Shown in pieces: positions 16,271 to 27,568 of a stretch of DNA of 64,000 nt. Each line of letters begins with the position of its first letter. Position 1 is the stretch's first letter. The notes under the pieces were generated by a model that was not told the origin of the DNA, made no database searches, and was given only the letters and a program-made list of their open reading frames with translations. Position numbers and translations under genes: made by a program. Where the stretch lies: assembly GCA_026129335.1 (NCBI GenBank), contig JAHCIH010000005.1:52745-116744 (forward strand), given 5' to 3'. This DNA comes from Anaerolineales bacterium. GTDB taxonomy: Bacteria; Chloroflexota; Anaerolineae; Anaerolineales; UBA11579.

Positions 16271-18823
16271 ATGTACCGTAATCGCATCTTGGCGCTGTTC
16301 AGCGTGCTGATGATCGTCAGCCTGCTGCTCGGCGCCTGCGCGGCTCCCGCTGCTCCCACAACGGAAGCCCCGACCGACCCCAGCACCGGCGAACCGGTCA
16401 CTGAGACGCCTGGCGAAGAGCCGAGCGCTCCTGTGTCCGACCGCACCGGCGCCTGGGTTGACACCGTGATCGTGGTGGAAGAGCCCAGCATCGCGGCGGC
16501 TGTGACCCGCATGGAAACCGGCGACCTGGATGTTTACTCCTTCTCCAGCGCCAATGCGGAAGCTTTCGCCAACGTGCAGTCCTCTGATGCTCTGTGCTAT
16601 GTGAACGTGTATGGCAACTTCGACGAGCTGACCCTGAATCCGGCCGAGTTCGTTGAGGGTGCGCCTGGCGTCTGGAACCCCTTCAGCAACCCGCGCCTGC
16701 GCGAGGGCCTGCACTGGATCATCGACCGCAACCACATCACCCAGGAGATCTACCAGGGCCTGGCCATTCCGCGCTACACCGCTCTGAGCACGGTCAACCC
16801 GACCGGCGCCTCCATGGCGGACACCATGCGCGAAGTGGAAATCGCCTATGGTTATGACCTGGAGCGTGGCCGCGAGCGCATCACCGAAGAGATGACCGCC
16901 ATGGGCGCTTCTCTGGATGGTGGCGTGTGGACGATTGACGGCGCGCCGGTTGAGCTGATCTTCCTGATCCGCACCGAGGATGAGCGCCGCATCTGGGGCG
17001 ACTACATCTCCAACCAGCTCGAGGAAATCGGCTTCACCGTGATCCGCGACTACCGCACCGCCGCTGAGGCCAGCCCGCTGTGGCTGAACAGCCCGGCTGC
17101 TGATGGTCTCTGGCACCTCTACACCGGTGGTTGGGCTGCTACGGCCATCAACCGCGAAGAGGTCACCACCTTCGCCCAGTTCTACAGCAACCGCATTCTG
17201 GGTGGCACGGGTCTGTTTGACGCTTACAACCCGTCCCCCGAGTTCGATGCTGTGATCCAGGCGATCTTCGACTCCGACTTCAGCACTGCTGCTGAGCGCA
17301 CGGAACTGTTCAAGGAAGCCATCTGGTACTCCCTGGAAGACTCCAACAAGCTCTTCCTGCTGACCCGCACACCCTTCTCGGCCCAGCGCTGCGAAGTTTC
17401 CATCACCGCTGACCTGGCTGGTGGTGTGAACGGCTCCGCCCTGTGGTCCCAGACTCTGCGCCGTGTTGGCGAAGAGGGTGGTTCCATCACCATGGCTATG
17501 CCCAGCATCTTGACCCAGCCCTGGAACCCGGTCAACGGCTCCAACTGGGTGTACGACCAGCAGCTGAACCGCGGTATCGGTGAGTTTGCTACCATCCCCG
17601 ATCCCTACACCGGTTTGGCTCTCCCGTACCACGTGGAGAGCGCTGCGGTTACCGTGGTAACCGGCCTGCCGTCCAAGGCCACCCTGGACTGGGTGAGCCT
17701 GTCCTTCGCCGACGAGATCGCTGTTCCTGGCGATGCCTGGGCGGACTGGGATGCTGAAACCCAGACCTTCCTGACCGTCGACGAGGTCTACCCGGATGGC
17801 GTGACCGCCCAGCGCGTGAGCACTGTGGTGTACCCCGCCAACCTCTACGACGTTGTGAAGTGGCACGATGGCAGCAACTTCTCCGTTGCGGACGTGGTGA
17901 TGAACATGATCCTCACCTTCGACCGCGGCAAGGAAGCCAGCGCCATCTTTGACAGTGGCTCTGTGGGCGCTCTGAATGCGTTCATGTCCAGCTTCCGCGG
18001 TGTACGCATCACCAGCACCAGCCCGCTGACCATCGAGACCTACACGAACCTCTGGAGCCAGGACGCCGAGAACATGGTGACCACCTGGTGGCCGATGTAC
18101 GGCTTTGGTCAGGGCGCCTGGCACAACCTGGCGGTGGGTAACTCTGCTGAGGCCAACGGCCTGCTGGCTTACTCCACTTCCAAGGCGACCGCTAACGAGG
18201 TCGAACAGACCAACTTCATCTCCGGCCCGGCCCTCGAGGTTCTGGCTGGTGAGTTGGCTGCCCTGGCTGAGGCTGGCCACATCCCCTATGAAGCCACCCT
18301 GGGTGACTTCATCAGCGCGGACGAGGCTGCTGCCCGCTGGGACAACCTGTCTGAGTGGTACCGCACCCGCGGCCACTTCCTGGTCGGTACCGGTGTGTTC
18401 TACCTGGAGCGCGCCTTCCCCGTGGAAGGTACTGTGATCCTGCGCCGCTTCCTCGACCATCCGTTCCGTGCAGACCGCTGGCTGGGCTTTGCCGCCCCGG
18501 CGGTCCCCGAGGTGGATGTTGAGGGCGACAACCTGGTCACCATCGGTGACGAGGCAAACTTCGACGTGTACGTTTCGTTCGATGGCGCTGCCTACGCGGC
18601 CTCCAACATCGACACTGTGAGCTACATGGTGATTGATGCGACGGGCGCGGTGGCTTCCACCGGCACGGCGACCGCCGTTGCCGACGGCCACTGGCAGATC
18701 ACCCTGGATGCAGCCACGACCGGTGCTCTGGAAGAGGGTTCTAACAGCCTGGAAGTTGTTGTGATTTCCGCGATTGTTAGCATCCCTGGTTCCGCGAGCT
18801 TCGGCTTCGTGACCGCTCCCTAA
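16271..18823 (+). CDS. Family-5 ABC transporter solute-binding lipoprotein, lobes in permuted order
   Basis: Membrane-anchored binding protein of a peptide-type importer, 850 residues, well above the usual 500-650. The lipobox is LLLGAC (Cys23), followed by an acidic Thr/Pro linker. Normally the N-lobe DG..(T/S)A.DVV motif precedes the NP.vR.A...ID segment. Here NPRLREGLHWIIDR (140-153) comes first, the C-lobe follows to about 390, and then sequence typical of an N-lobe begins (GGSITMAMP at 403-411, NPVNGSNWVYD at 419-429, WHDGSNFSVADVVM at 531-544). The last 110 residues look like an Ig-like beta domain. GGAGGAG precedes the ATG at 16271. Frequent GCT/GGT codons suggest high expression. Confidence 0.85.
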   Translation: MYRNRILALFSVLMIVSLLLGACAAPAAPTTEAPTDPSTGEPVTETPGEEPSAPVSDRTGAWVDTVIVVEEPSIAAAVTRMETGDLDVYSFSSANAEAFANVQSSDALCYVNVYGNFDELTLNPAEFVEGAPGVWNPFSNPRLREGLHWIIDRNHITQEIYQGLAIPRYTALSTVNPTGASMADTMREVEIAYGYDLERGRERITEEMTAMGASLDGGVWTIDGAPVELIFLIRTEDERRIWGDYISNQLEEIGFTVIRDYRTAAEASPLWLNSPAADGLWHLYTGGWAATAINREEVTTFAQFYSNRILGGTGLFDAYNPSPEFDAVIQAIFDSDFSTAAERTELFKEAIWYSLEDSNKLFLLTRTPFSAQRCEVSITADLAGGVNGSALWSQTLRRVGEEGGSITMAMPSILTQPWNPVNGSNWVYDQQLNRGIGEFATIPDPYTGLALPYHVESAAVTVVTGLPSKATLDWVSLSFADEIAVPGDAWADWDAETQTFLTVDEVYPDGVTAQRVSTVVYPANLYDVVKWHDGSNFSVADVVMNMILTFDRGKEASAIFDSGSVGALNAFMSSFRGVRITSTSPLTIETYTNLWSQDAENMVTTWWPMYGFGQGAWHNLAVGNSAEANGLLAYSTSKATANEVEQTNFISGPALEVLAGELAALAEAGHIPYEATLGDFISADEAAARWDNLSEWYRTRGHFLVGTGVFYLERAFPVEGTVILRRFLDHPFRADRWLGFAAPAVPEVDVEGDNLVTIGDEANFDVYVSFDGAAYAASNIDTVSYMVIDATGAVASTGTATAVADGHWQITLDAATTGALEEGSNSLEVVVISAIVSIPGSASFGFVTAP

Positions 18824-18856
18824 CTAGCAAAAACAGGTCAGCCCGACTGTTTTGAT

Positions 18857-18886
18857 GGCAGGGGCGAGGCTAGCCTCGCCCCTGCC
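18857..18886 (+). terminator. Strong hairpin between binding protein and permease genes
   Basis: A perfect 30-base palindrome (15-base-pair stem centred on GGCTAGCC) is followed by AGTTTTAGG. It lies in the 98-base gap between the binding-protein and permease genes. Such hairpins commonly lower downstream expression or stabilise the upstream message so that the binding protein is made in excess. Confidence 0.7.
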
Positions 18887-18921
18887 AGTTTTAGGAAAAA
18901 CCTTGTGTAAGGAAGTGCAAG

Positions 18922-20064
18922 ATGGCTGAAATCGCTCAAACCCCTGAAGGGCTTGTTACTACGCCAGAAAAAACCCGCAAGCCCGAGAGCACGCTTTCAC
19001 GCATCGCCAAGTACACCGGCTCGCGCATGTTGAGCCTTATGCTAACTGTGGTGCTGGGCATCTACCTGACTGTGCTGATCGCCAACATGGGCGGTTATGT
19101 GGACACAATCCGCCGCTCTTTGATCCGCGAGTTTGTCAGCCTGGCCGTGGCCGGCAACCCCGACCTGCCCAATATGACGACTGAGGAAATTACCGCGCTG
19201 CGCGAATCGATGATTGAAGTCGAGGTTGAGCGGCAAGGCTTGAACCGCCCCTTCCTGCTGCGCAGTTTCAGCTATCTGGGCAATGCCATGGCTTTGAACC
19301 TAGGCCGCTCGGAGAATATGGTCAGCGACACCGGATCACGGTTGGTGAGGTTGATCATTCTTGAACGCCTGCCACCCACCCTGGTGCTGTTTGCCACTTC
19401 GAACTTCTTGCTGTTCTTTGTGGGTATCGTCGGCGCCCTGGCGCTTTCGCGGCGCTACGGCAGCTTCATGGACCGCGTGATCATCGCCCTGGCGCCCACA
19501 TCAGCAGGGCCAGGCTGGTTCTACGGATTGTTCCTCATACTCATATTCGCCGGCTTGCTGGGGATGTTCCCCTTCGGCGGCATGGTTGGCGCACCCCCGC
19601 CAGCCAACCGGCTGGACTATTTCTTGAGCCTGCTGCGCCATCTCACCCTGCCGCTGATGGCCCAAATCATCAGTTCGGTATTCCTCGCCATCTACACATG
19701 GCGCACATTCTTCCTGATCTACTCCAATGAAGACTATGTGGAACTGGCTCGCGCCAAGGGCCTCTCGGACAACTCCATCCAGCAGCGCTACATTCTGCGG
19801 CCCACCCTGCCCACGATCATCACCACCTTTGCGCTGAACTTGATCGCCTTATGGCAAGGGGCGATCATTCTGGAAACCGTGTTCAACTGGCCGGGGCTTG
19901 GCCGCACTTTGTTCCAGGCGATCAACCTTGTCGACACCCCGGTGATCATCGGCTCGACCGTTATTTACGCCTACCTGCTGGCGCTCACCGTCTTTTTGTT
20001 GGACTTCGTGTACGCCCTGGTGGACCCCCGAGTGAAAGTGGGCAGTGGAGCTAGCCGAGCATGA
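18922..20064 (+). CDS. Peptide-type ABC transporter permease (DppB/OppB family)
   Basis: Inner-membrane permease of 380 residues. A cytoplasmic N-terminus leads to a first helix (about 36-53), a 90-residue external segment, then five more helices. The EAA loop that docks the ATPase is present as YVELARAKGLSDNSIQQRY. The C-terminal stretch ETVFNWPGLGRTLFQAI is a hallmark of DppB-type permeases. Its last 4 bases overlap the next permease gene (ATGA), so the two are coupled. The substrate is not determinable; oligopeptides are the default for the family, but sugars are imported by some members. Confidence 0.92.
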   Translation: MAEIAQTPEGLVTTPEKTRKPESTLSRIAKYTGSRMLSLMLTVVLGIYLTVLIANMGGYVDTIRRSLIREFVSLAVAGNPDLPNMTTEEITALRESMIEVEVERQGLNRPFLLRSFSYLGNAMALNLGRSENMVSDTGSRLVRLIILERLPPTLVLFATSNFLLFFVGIVGALALSRRYGSFMDRVIIALAPTSAGPGWFYGLFLILIFAGLLGMFPFGGMVGAPPPANRLDYFLSLLRHLTLPLMAQIISSVFLAIYTWRTFFLIYSNEDYVELARAKGLSDNSIQQRYILRPTLPTIITTFALNLIALWQGAIILETVFNWPGLGRTLFQAINLVDTPVIIGSTVIYAYLLALTVFLLDFVYALVDPRVKVGSGASRA

Positions 20065-21404
20065 GAAATTTCCTCAATACACTAAAACAACTGCGTAAGT
20101 ATCCCTCCGCCATCATCGGCCTGGTGGTGATCGCGGCGATGGTGCTGTTCTCCATCTACGTGATCATCACCCTGCCGTACAGCCGGGCGATCAGCCTGTG
20201 GCGCGGCGGCGAGAACACCTGGCAATACAACCCGCGCCTGGCCGCGCCGACCTGGACCAACCTGTTCCGCGCCCGCGACCTGCCGGAAACCATCGTGTTG
20301 GACAGCACCGACGAGCGCTACCCAAGCGACATCAACAAGCGCTCCGAGACGCTGACCGAGATCACCACCACCTACGAGTTCGACTACTTCTACGATGATT
20401 TCCCGCGCGAAATCACTTTGTTCATCCGCAGCACGCACCGCACCAAGGCGCCCTCGATCTCGCTGACCTGGCTGACGCCGGACGGCCGCGAGATCCGCAT
20501 CGGCCAGATCACGCCCAAGAACTCAGATTCCTTCCGTATCTCGCTTGACGAGACGTTGAAGCGCCGCCTCGGCGGGCTGAACCCTGAAGTGGGCTTGTTC
20601 GTCAACCCGGAAGGGGACACCCAAACGGCCGTGGAAGGCACCTACACGCTCATCGTCAGCGTGGTGACCTTTGAGCCCGAATCCGAAGTGACCACCACTT
20701 TCGTGAGCTACGGCAAGGTGCACGGCTGGGCCGGCACCGACCATCGCCGCCGCGACCTGAGCGTGGCGCTGATGTGGGGCGCGCCGGTGGCCCTGGCTTT
20801 CGGCCTGCTGGCCGCGGCCGGCACCAGCCTGGCCACGCTGATCATCGCCGGTGTGGGCACCTGGTTCGGCGGTTGGCTGGATGACTTGATCCAGCGCATC
20901 ACCGAAGTGAACCTGATCCTGCCGATCCTCTCGATCCTGATCATGGTCGGCACGTTGTACAACCGGAGTATCTGGACCATGCTGGGTTTGGTGATCATCT
21001 TCGGCATCTTCGGGGGTGGCATCAAGACCTTTCGCGCCATCTTCCTGCAGGTGAAAAACTCGCCTTACATCGAGGCGGCGCGCACCTACGGCGCCAGCAA
21101 TACGCGCATCATCTTCCAGTACATGATCCCCCGCGTGCTGCCGCTGCTCATCCCGCAGTTGGTCGTGCTGGTGCCCACCTTCGTGTTCCTGGAAGCCTCG
21201 CTGGCCGTGCTGGGCCTGGGCGACCCGGTGCTGCCCACCTGGGGCAAGGTGATCGACGACGCCCGCGGCGAGGGCGCCCTGTTCAACGGGTACTACTACT
21301 GGATGATCGAGCCTTTCGTACTGCTGATGATCACCGGCTTTGGCTTCGCCATGGTCGGCTTTGCCCTCGACCGCATCTTCAACCCCCGCCTGAGAGACAT
21401 CTAA
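20061..21404 (+). CDS. Peptide-type ABC transporter permease (DppC/OppC family) with external insertion
   Basis: Second permease of the importer, 447 residues compared with about 300 for typical DppC. The extra length is a hydrophilic, beta-rich region between the first helix (about 18-40) and the transporter core (from about 215), predicted to be outside the membrane. The core keeps HGWAGTDHRRRDLSVALMWG, a DppC hallmark, and the EAA loop SPYIEAARTYGASNTRII. It is followed after 4 bases by the first ATPase gene. Confidence 0.92.
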   Translation: MRNFLNTLKQLRKYPSAIIGLVVIAAMVLFSIYVIITLPYSRAISLWRGGENTWQYNPRLAAPTWTNLFRARDLPETIVLDSTDERYPSDINKRSETLTEITTTYEFDYFYDDFPREITLFIRSTHRTKAPSISLTWLTPDGREIRIGQITPKNSDSFRISLDETLKRRLGGLNPEVGLFVNPEGDTQTAVEGTYTLIVSVVTFEPESEVTTTFVSYGKVHGWAGTDHRRRDLSVALMWGAPVALAFGLLAAAGTSLATLIIAGVGTWFGGWLDDLIQRITEVNLILPILSILIMVGTLYNRSIWTMLGLVIIFGIFGGGIKTFRAIFLQVKNSPYIEAARTYGASNTRIIFQYMIPRVLPLLIPQLVVLVPTFVFLEASLAVLGLGDPVLPTWGKVIDDARGEGALFNGYYYWMIEPFVLLMITGFGFAMVGFALDRIFNPRLRDI

Positions 21405-21408
21405 CCAT

Positions 21409-22400
21409 ATGAAAAACAAAGATCTGCTGCTTAAAGTCGAAAACCTAAAACTGTATTTCCGCACCTCTCATGGTTCGGTTCAGGCGGTTGACATGATCAA
21501 TTTCGACATCAACAAGAACGAAGCCACCGTGGTGATCGGCGAATCCGGCTGCGGCAAGAGTTCGCTGGCCAAGGCCATTTTGCGCCTGCTGCCGCGCAAC
21601 GTGGAGCACTATTCCGGCAAACTGGTGCTGGAAGGCGACGACGTGATCGCCATGGACGAAGAGAAGTTCCGCAAAGACATCCGCTGGGCGCGCATCTCCA
21701 TGGTGCCGCAAGCGGCGATGAACTCGCTGAACCCGGTGCTGAAAGTGGGCGACCAGGTGGCCGAGCCGCTGATCGTGCACTACGGCACCGACAAGAAAGA
21801 GGCCATGGAGAAGGCCACGGAGATGTTCAGGCTGGTGGGCGTCCCCGCCGACTTCCTGAGCCGCTACGCCTTCGAACTCAGCGGCGGCATGCGCCAGCGC
21901 GTGGCGCTGGCCATGGCGCTGATCACCGACCCGCAGCTGGTCATCCTGGACGAGCCGACCTCGGCTCTGGATGTGCTCACCCAGGCCAACATCATGAACC
22001 TGCTGAAGCGCATGAAGCAGTCCACCGCGGCCAGCTTTATGCTGATCACCCACGACATCGCCACTTCCAGCGAAATCGCCGACCGCGTGATCGTGATGTA
22101 TGCCGGGCAGATCGTGGAAATCAGCGATGCCACCTCGTTCTTCACTTCTCCGCTGCACCCTTACTCGATGAAACTGATGGCGAGCGTTCCGCGCTTGCAC
22201 GCCACCGTGGAGCCGGATTACATCACCGGCCAACCGCCCAGCCTGATCAACCCGCCGACAGGCTGCCGTTTCGCCGCCCGCTGCCCCTATCGTTTCAGCC
22301 GCTGCGATGAAGAACCGCCGCAGCTGATGGTGGGCGATCGCGAAGTGAAGTGCTGGCTGTACCACAAAGATCACGCCAAAGAGCTTGCCAAGGTGAAGAA

Positions 22401-22404
<4 letters not shown>
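21409..22404 (+). CDS. Peptide-type ABC transporter ATP-binding protein (DppD family)
   Basis: ATPase of 331 residues. Walker A is GESGCGKSS (44-52), the ABC signature is LSGGMRQR, Walker B is LVILDEPTSALD, and the H-loop is ITHDIA. The C-terminal oligopeptide/dipeptide domain carries the family Cys cluster CRFAARCPYRFSRC, which in relatives binds an Fe-S cluster. It overlaps the next ATPase gene by 4 bases (ATGA). It should pair with the DppF-type protein as a heterodimer. Confidence 0.94.
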
Positions 22405-23454
<1,050 letters not shown>

Positions 23455-23474
<20 letters not shown>

Positions 23475-23670
23475 CGGCGGCAGGCGCTTTCTGGTCATCG
23501 GCGGCTTCCTGGTCACCCTGGGAATGGTGCTCGCCTTTGCCATGATCCTGGAATACATCCCGACCACCTTCGTGACCGCCTTCCTGACCTACGGCGCTTC
23601 AGTGGCCGGGTTGTTGACCGGCGTGGCGGGGGCCGCACTGGTCAGCGCCGAATCCAGGCAAGATCGCTAA
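23455..23670 (+). CDS. Small two-helix membrane protein at the end of the transporter operon
   Basis: 71 residues with a basic start (MLRNLLSGGRR) and two hydrophobic segments (about 13-34 and 41-61). It overlaps the end of the DppF-type gene by 20 bases in another frame and is followed by a terminator, so it would be last in the operon. The function is unknown and I recognise no family. A weak GGA precedes the ATG. Confidence 0.6.
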
Positions 23671-23692
23671 ACCGCATCGAATCGCTAAAAAA

Positions 23693-23722
23693 CAAAACGC
23701 CGCTTCCCAGCGGCGTTTTTTG
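23693..23722. terminator. Shared bidirectional terminator
   Basis: AAAACGCCGCT (23694-23704) and AGCGGCGTTTT (23709-23719) form an 11-base-pair stem with a TCCC loop. It has T-runs on both strands and lies between convergent genes, ending the transporter operon and rsgA. Confidence 0.9.
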
Positions 23723-23726
23723 TTGG

Positions 23727-24644
23727 CTAAGCGTCGTCTCTGGCGCCCTGGCGCAATAACTTGTAGGATTCGTAGCGCGCCGGGTGCACCGTCCCGGCTT
23801 CCACCGCCGCCCGTACAGCGCAGCCCGGTTCCTCGAAGTGATGGCAGCTGCGGAACTGGCAGCCGTGGATCAATTCACGCAGTTCCGGGAAATACCCATC
23901 CAGCTCCTCCGGCTCGATGTCCCACAAAGCCAGCGCCTTGAGGCCGGGTGTATCCGCCACATAACCGCCGCCGGCCAATTTGAACAGCCGGCGCTCCACG
24001 GTAGTGTGTCTGCCCTTCCCGGAGCTTTCCTGCACTTCGCCCACGCGCAGGTCCAGGCCGGTCTCCACGACGTTCATCAGGCTGGTCTTGCCCACGCCGG
24101 ACGGCCCGGCCAGCACGGAGAGCTTGCCCTTCAGCAGCCGGCGCAGTTCGTCCACGCCAGTGCCATCCACCGCCGAGGTGTACACCAGGCCGTAGCCCAA
24201 CTCTGCATAGTGGCCGAACTGCTCCCGGGCGATCTCCAAACCGACCACGTCGATCTTGTTGGCCACCACCACGGCGGGGATGTGCTGCGCCTCGGCGATC
24301 ACCAGGAAGCGATCCAGCATGCGCAGCCGGGGGGCCGGCTGCGCGCAAGCGAAGACGAACAGCGCCTGGTCCGGGTTGGCCACGATGACCTGCTCGTAGA
24401 GCCCATTGGGCCGCGGGTCCTGGCGCACCAGGGCGCGGCTGCGCGGCTCCACGGACTCGATCATCGCCTCTACGCCACCGCCGGGGTGCGCCACCTCCAC
24501 CCAGTCGCCCAGGGCGACGATGTCGCCAGTGGCGCGGCCCTTCTTCAGGCGGCCGCGCAGGCGGGCGACGATATGCCCGTGGTCGGTCTCCACGGTGTAA
24601 AAGCCGGACTGCGAGTGGACCACCAGGCCGCGGCTGATCGTCAT
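23727..24644 (-). CDS. rsgA: Ribosome small-subunit-dependent GTPase A
   Basis: Circularly permuted GTPase that checks late maturation of the 30S ribosomal subunit, 305 residues. An N-terminal OB-fold (about 8-75) is followed by the G motifs in permuted order: G4 ANKID, G1 GPSGVGKTSL, G3 DTPGLK. The C-terminal zinc-binding knuckle HGCQFRSCHHFEEPGC has the Cys-His pattern of the family. It follows the transpeptidase gene by 9 bases and ends at the shared terminator. Confidence 0.96.
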   Translation of the reverse strand: MTISRGLVVHSQSGFYTVETDHGHIVARLRGRLKKGRATGDIVALGDWVEVAHPGGGVEAMIESVEPRSRALVRQDPRPNGLYEQVIVANPDQALFVFACAQPAPRLRMLDRFLVIAEAQHIPAVVVANKIDVVGLEIAREQFGHYAELGYGLVYTSAVDGTGVDELRRLLKGKLSVLAGPSGVGKTSLMNVVETGLDLRVGEVQESSGKGRHTTVERRLFKLAGGGYVADTPGLKALALWDIEPEELDGYFPELRELIHGCQFRSCHHFEEPGCAVRAAVEAGTVHPARYESYKLLRQGARDDA

Positions 24645-24653
24645 CCGGTCAAA

Positions 24654-26909
24654 TTAAGGGGATGGGGTGACAACAATGGCTTCTTCGGCTTCGGCGGTGG
24701 CCGTGGCCTGCGCCTGGAGGGTCTCGTCGAAATAGATCGGGTCGAGCACGCCGAAGTCCGTCTCCCAGGGATAGAGCGGGCCGGCGGCGCCGAAGAAATA
24801 GTAGCTGGCCACGCGGCGCCAGATGGGGGCGGCGAATTCGGAGCCTTCACCGACGTTTTCGACCAGCACGGCGATGGCGATATCCGGCTGGTTGGCCCGG
24901 CCGGCGTTGGTGTAGCCGATGAACCAGGCATGCGGGTCCAGCCCCTGGCCAGCGGTGGCGGTGCCCGTCTTGCCGTGCACTGGGATGCCGAACCCGGAGA
25001 ACTGGCGGAAGGCGGTGCCGCGCGGGTTGGCGGTGACCGTGCCCATCGCATTTTGCAGGTTGAGCAGGGTGTTCTCGCTGATCGGCAGGGTGCCGCGCGC
25101 CTCGGGCTCGAAGTTGAGGATCACGGTGCCGTTGGCGTCCACCACCTGGTCCACCAGCAGCGGGCGGAACAGCGTGCCGCCGTTGCCCACCGCGGCGGCG
25201 TACACGGCGGCCTGCAGCGGTGTGATCGTGGTGGTGCCCTGGCCGAAAGCCTGCTGCACCGCCTGGTTGCGCCCGGTGTCGCCATCGCCAGTTTCGGGCG
25301 GGGCCAGCGTGCCGGGCGATTCAGGCACGCCCTGAATGCCGGTCAGCGCGCCGAGGCCGAAGCCGTAGGACATATCGGTGATGGCTTCTTCCTGCCCGGC
25401 GTTGTACAGGTCCAGGCCAATCTGGTAATACCAGGGGTTGCAGGAGCGCATCAGGCCCTGCAGGTAGTTGAGCACGCCGTCGGCGGGCAGTTCGCGGGCC
25501 ACCGTCCAGTTGTCCAGCACGATGCCGGAGAGGCCGAACCATTGCTGGGTGCAGTCCAGGGTGGACTCGGGCTCATACAAGCCGCTCTCCAGGCCGGCCG
25601 CGAAGGTGATCACCTTGAAGATGGAGCCGGGGGGATACTGGCCCTGCGTGGCGCGGTTGAAGAAGCGCTGCTGGTTGTCCGGGAAATAGTTGTTCCAGAA
25701 ACTGTTGGCGTTGGCCGGGTCGGCCCAGTTCTGGTTGAAGCTCGGTGAGGAGACCATCGCCAGAACACGGCCTGTGTCGCGTTCCATCACCACGATGGCG
25801 CCGCGGAAATCTTTGATCGCATCCTGCGCCTGGCGCTGCAGCTCGGCATCGATGGTGGAGTAGATCGACGCGGCAGGCTGGGCGCTGGTCTGCGCCAGCT
25901 GGGTCACCACCCCACCCTCGGGGTTCAATACGTAGAGTGCCCCGCCGCGTTTGCCGGCCAGGTATTCCTCGCCCCAGGCTTCCAGGCCCATGCGCCCGAC
26001 CCAGTCGTGGCTTTGGTAGCCCAGCGGGATGTAGGTGGAAATCTCTTCTGCCGGGATGGGGCCGAAGAAACCCACAGCCTGGGGAGCCAGCCCACTGGAA
26101 GTGGGGCTGCCCGCGGCGTTGAAATACAGGCGGGTGTTGAATTCGTAATAGTAGATGCCGCTCAAGCCGGACCAGTTGCCGGCACGGGTCTGGAACTGGT
26201 CCTGGGAAACCTCGGCGATCGACACATAGTAAGGTGGGTCGCCGGTCTCGGGGAAGAGCATGGCGCTGACTTCAGTGGTCGGTCGCTGGCCCACCCGGGC
26301 CAGTTCGGTGATCACCTGGTTGGTGTCGTCCGCGGCGATCGCCCACGGGTAGGCGCCCACAGCCACCGCGGGCGAGTTGGCTGCGATGGGCTGCTCGTTG
26401 CGGTCGTAGATGATGCCGCGCGCCGGCACAAAGCGTTCCAGGCTGAGCGTGTTGCCGCCGGCCAGCTCCGGCAGGATGATGCGATCATCCCATACCACGC
26501 GCCAATCGCCGCCTTCCAACTGCAGGTCCATGTGCGTATCGCGGCTGATCTCGCCCACCACCGCCGAGTTCAACGTGACCCGGTAGCCCACCTGGCTGGT
26601 TTGAGGGTGAGTCAGCGTTTGCAAAATCTGGTAGTTCACCCCGAACAGGTTGGTTTGCGTGGCCACCATGCCGTAGCGAGCCAGGAAATCTTCTTCGCTG
26701 ATCGCCTGGCGGCTGGCCGAAGAGAGCATCTGGTACATGGCCGGGTAATCGCCGGCGTTCCAGGCATCCAGATAGGCGCGGGCGACCGCCTCGGGGTTGG
26801 GCGCCGAAGCCACGCTGACTTCGGGCGTGGGCAACTCCTGCGCCCCGCCCCCGCCGCTGCAGGCAGCGAGCAGCAGCGCGGCGATCAGGAAGGCGAGCAG
26901 CGCCCTCAT
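24654..26909 (-). CDS. Penicillin-binding protein 2-type D,D-transpeptidase lipoprotein
   Basis: Peptidoglycan cross-linking enzyme of 751 residues. It starts with a lipoprotein signal (LLLAAC) rather than the plain membrane anchor of most class B PBPs. An NTF2-like MecA-N domain (about 35-145) precedes the PBP dimerisation domain (about 150-345) and the transpeptidase domain. Catalytic motifs are SIFK (S429-K432), SCN (S489-N491) and KTG (K647-G649). The N-terminal NTF2-like domain resembles that of PBP2a/PBP3 proteins with low beta-lactam affinity, but resistance cannot be inferred. ATG at 26909 overlaps the maf stop (ATGA). Confidence 0.9.
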   Translation of the reverse strand: MRALLAFLIAALLLAACSGGGGAQELPTPEVSVASAPNPEAVARAYLDAWNAGDYPAMYQMLSSASRQAISEEDFLARYGMVATQTNLFGVNYQILQTLTHPQTSQVGYRVTLNSAVVGEISRDTHMDLQLEGGDWRVVWDDRIILPELAGGNTLSLERFVPARGIIYDRNEQPIAANSPAVAVGAYPWAIAADDTNQVITELARVGQRPTTEVSAMLFPETGDPPYYVSIAEVSQDQFQTRAGNWSGLSGIYYYEFNTRLYFNAAGSPTSSGLAPQAVGFFGPIPAEEISTYIPLGYQSHDWVGRMGLEAWGEEYLAGKRGGALYVLNPEGGVVTQLAQTSAQPAASIYSTIDAELQRQAQDAIKDFRGAIVVMERDTGRVLAMVSSPSFNQNWADPANANSFWNNYFPDNQQRFFNRATQGQYPPGSIFKVITFAAGLESGLYEPESTLDCTQQWFGLSGIVLDNWTVARELPADGVLNYLQGLMRSCNPWYYQIGLDLYNAGQEEAITDMSYGFGLGALTGIQGVPESPGTLAPPETGDGDTGRNQAVQQAFGQGTTTITPLQAAVYAAAVGNGGTLFRPLLVDQVVDANGTVILNFEPEARGTLPISENTLLNLQNAMGTVTANPRGTAFRQFSGFGIPVHGKTGTATAGQGLDPHAWFIGYTNAGRANQPDIAIAVLVENVGEGSEFAAPIWRRVASYYFFGAAGPLYPWETDFGVLDPIYFDETLQAQATATAEAEEAIVVTPSP

Positions 26910-27568
26910 TGGCGCCACTCCAAGATGGCCTCGCTGACCGGGCAGTCGTACTGCAAATGCGCCTGGCAGGCGGCGGGCAGGTCGTCGGGGAGCATGTGGT
27001 TCCATTTTTCCAGGTTGCGCTTCAGGTGGCAGAGCGGCAGCCCGACCACGTTGGCCCGGCAGCCCTCCATCTCGGCCACCGGATGGAAGCCGGGATGTTG
27101 TATCGCATAAGCCCCCGCCTTGTCCAGTGGGTCGCCGGTGGCGATGTAGGCTTCGATCTCGGCGCCGGAGTAGGCCCGCATCGGCACACTCGTGGTGGCC
27201 ACGTCGCTGCGCATCTCGCCGCTGGCGGTGCGCAGCACGGCGATGCCGCTGTAGACCATGTGCTCACGACCGCGCAGGCTGCTGAGCATCTGGCGGGCCT
27301 CTTCGCCATCTGCCGGCTTGCCCAAGATGTGGCCGTCGTTCGCCACCGTGGTGTCAGCGGCGATGATCAGCACGTCCTGGCCGGCATACGCTTCGGCAGC
27401 CTTGGCCGCCTTTTCTTCCGCCAGGCGACGCACGTAGGCCAGCGGGTCCTCCCCAGGGTGCACATCTTCATTGATATCGGCGGCCTGCACTTCGAAAGGA
27501 GCGCCGGCCAACGCCAGCAGGGCTTTGCGTCGCGGCGAACTGGAGGCGAGGACGATGGGGGCGTTCAT
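26906..27568 (-). CDS. maf: Maf-family nucleoside triphosphate pyrophosphatase
   Basis: House-cleaning pyrophosphatase that hydrolyses non-canonical or modified nucleotides, 220 residues. The N-terminal [12 protein letters not shown] loop is the family signature, followed by the ADTTV metal-binding motif, LGKP, and KAGAYAIQ in the C-terminal half. About 25 extra C-terminal residues include two Cys. Overlap with the transpeptidase gene suggests co-translation, a link also seen between maf and envelope genes in other bacteria. Confidence 0.92.
   Translation of the reverse strand: MNAPIVLASSSPRRKALLALAGAPFEVQAADINEDVHPGEDPLAYVRRLAEEKAAKAAEAYAGQDVLIIAADTTVANDGHILGKPADGEEARQMLSSLRGREHMVYSGIAVLRTASGEMRSDVATTSVPMRAYSGAEIEAYIATGDPLDKAGAYAIQHPGFHPVAEMEGCRANVVGLPLCHLKRNLEKWNHMLPDDLPAACQAHLQYDCPVSEAILEWRQ

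Noticed and set aside
16232..18691. Open frame of about 820 codons on the minus strand opposite the binding protein gene
   Set aside because: Shadow of the highly biased codon use of the real gene; its protein is low-complexity Val/Gly/His/Asp-rich with no domain.
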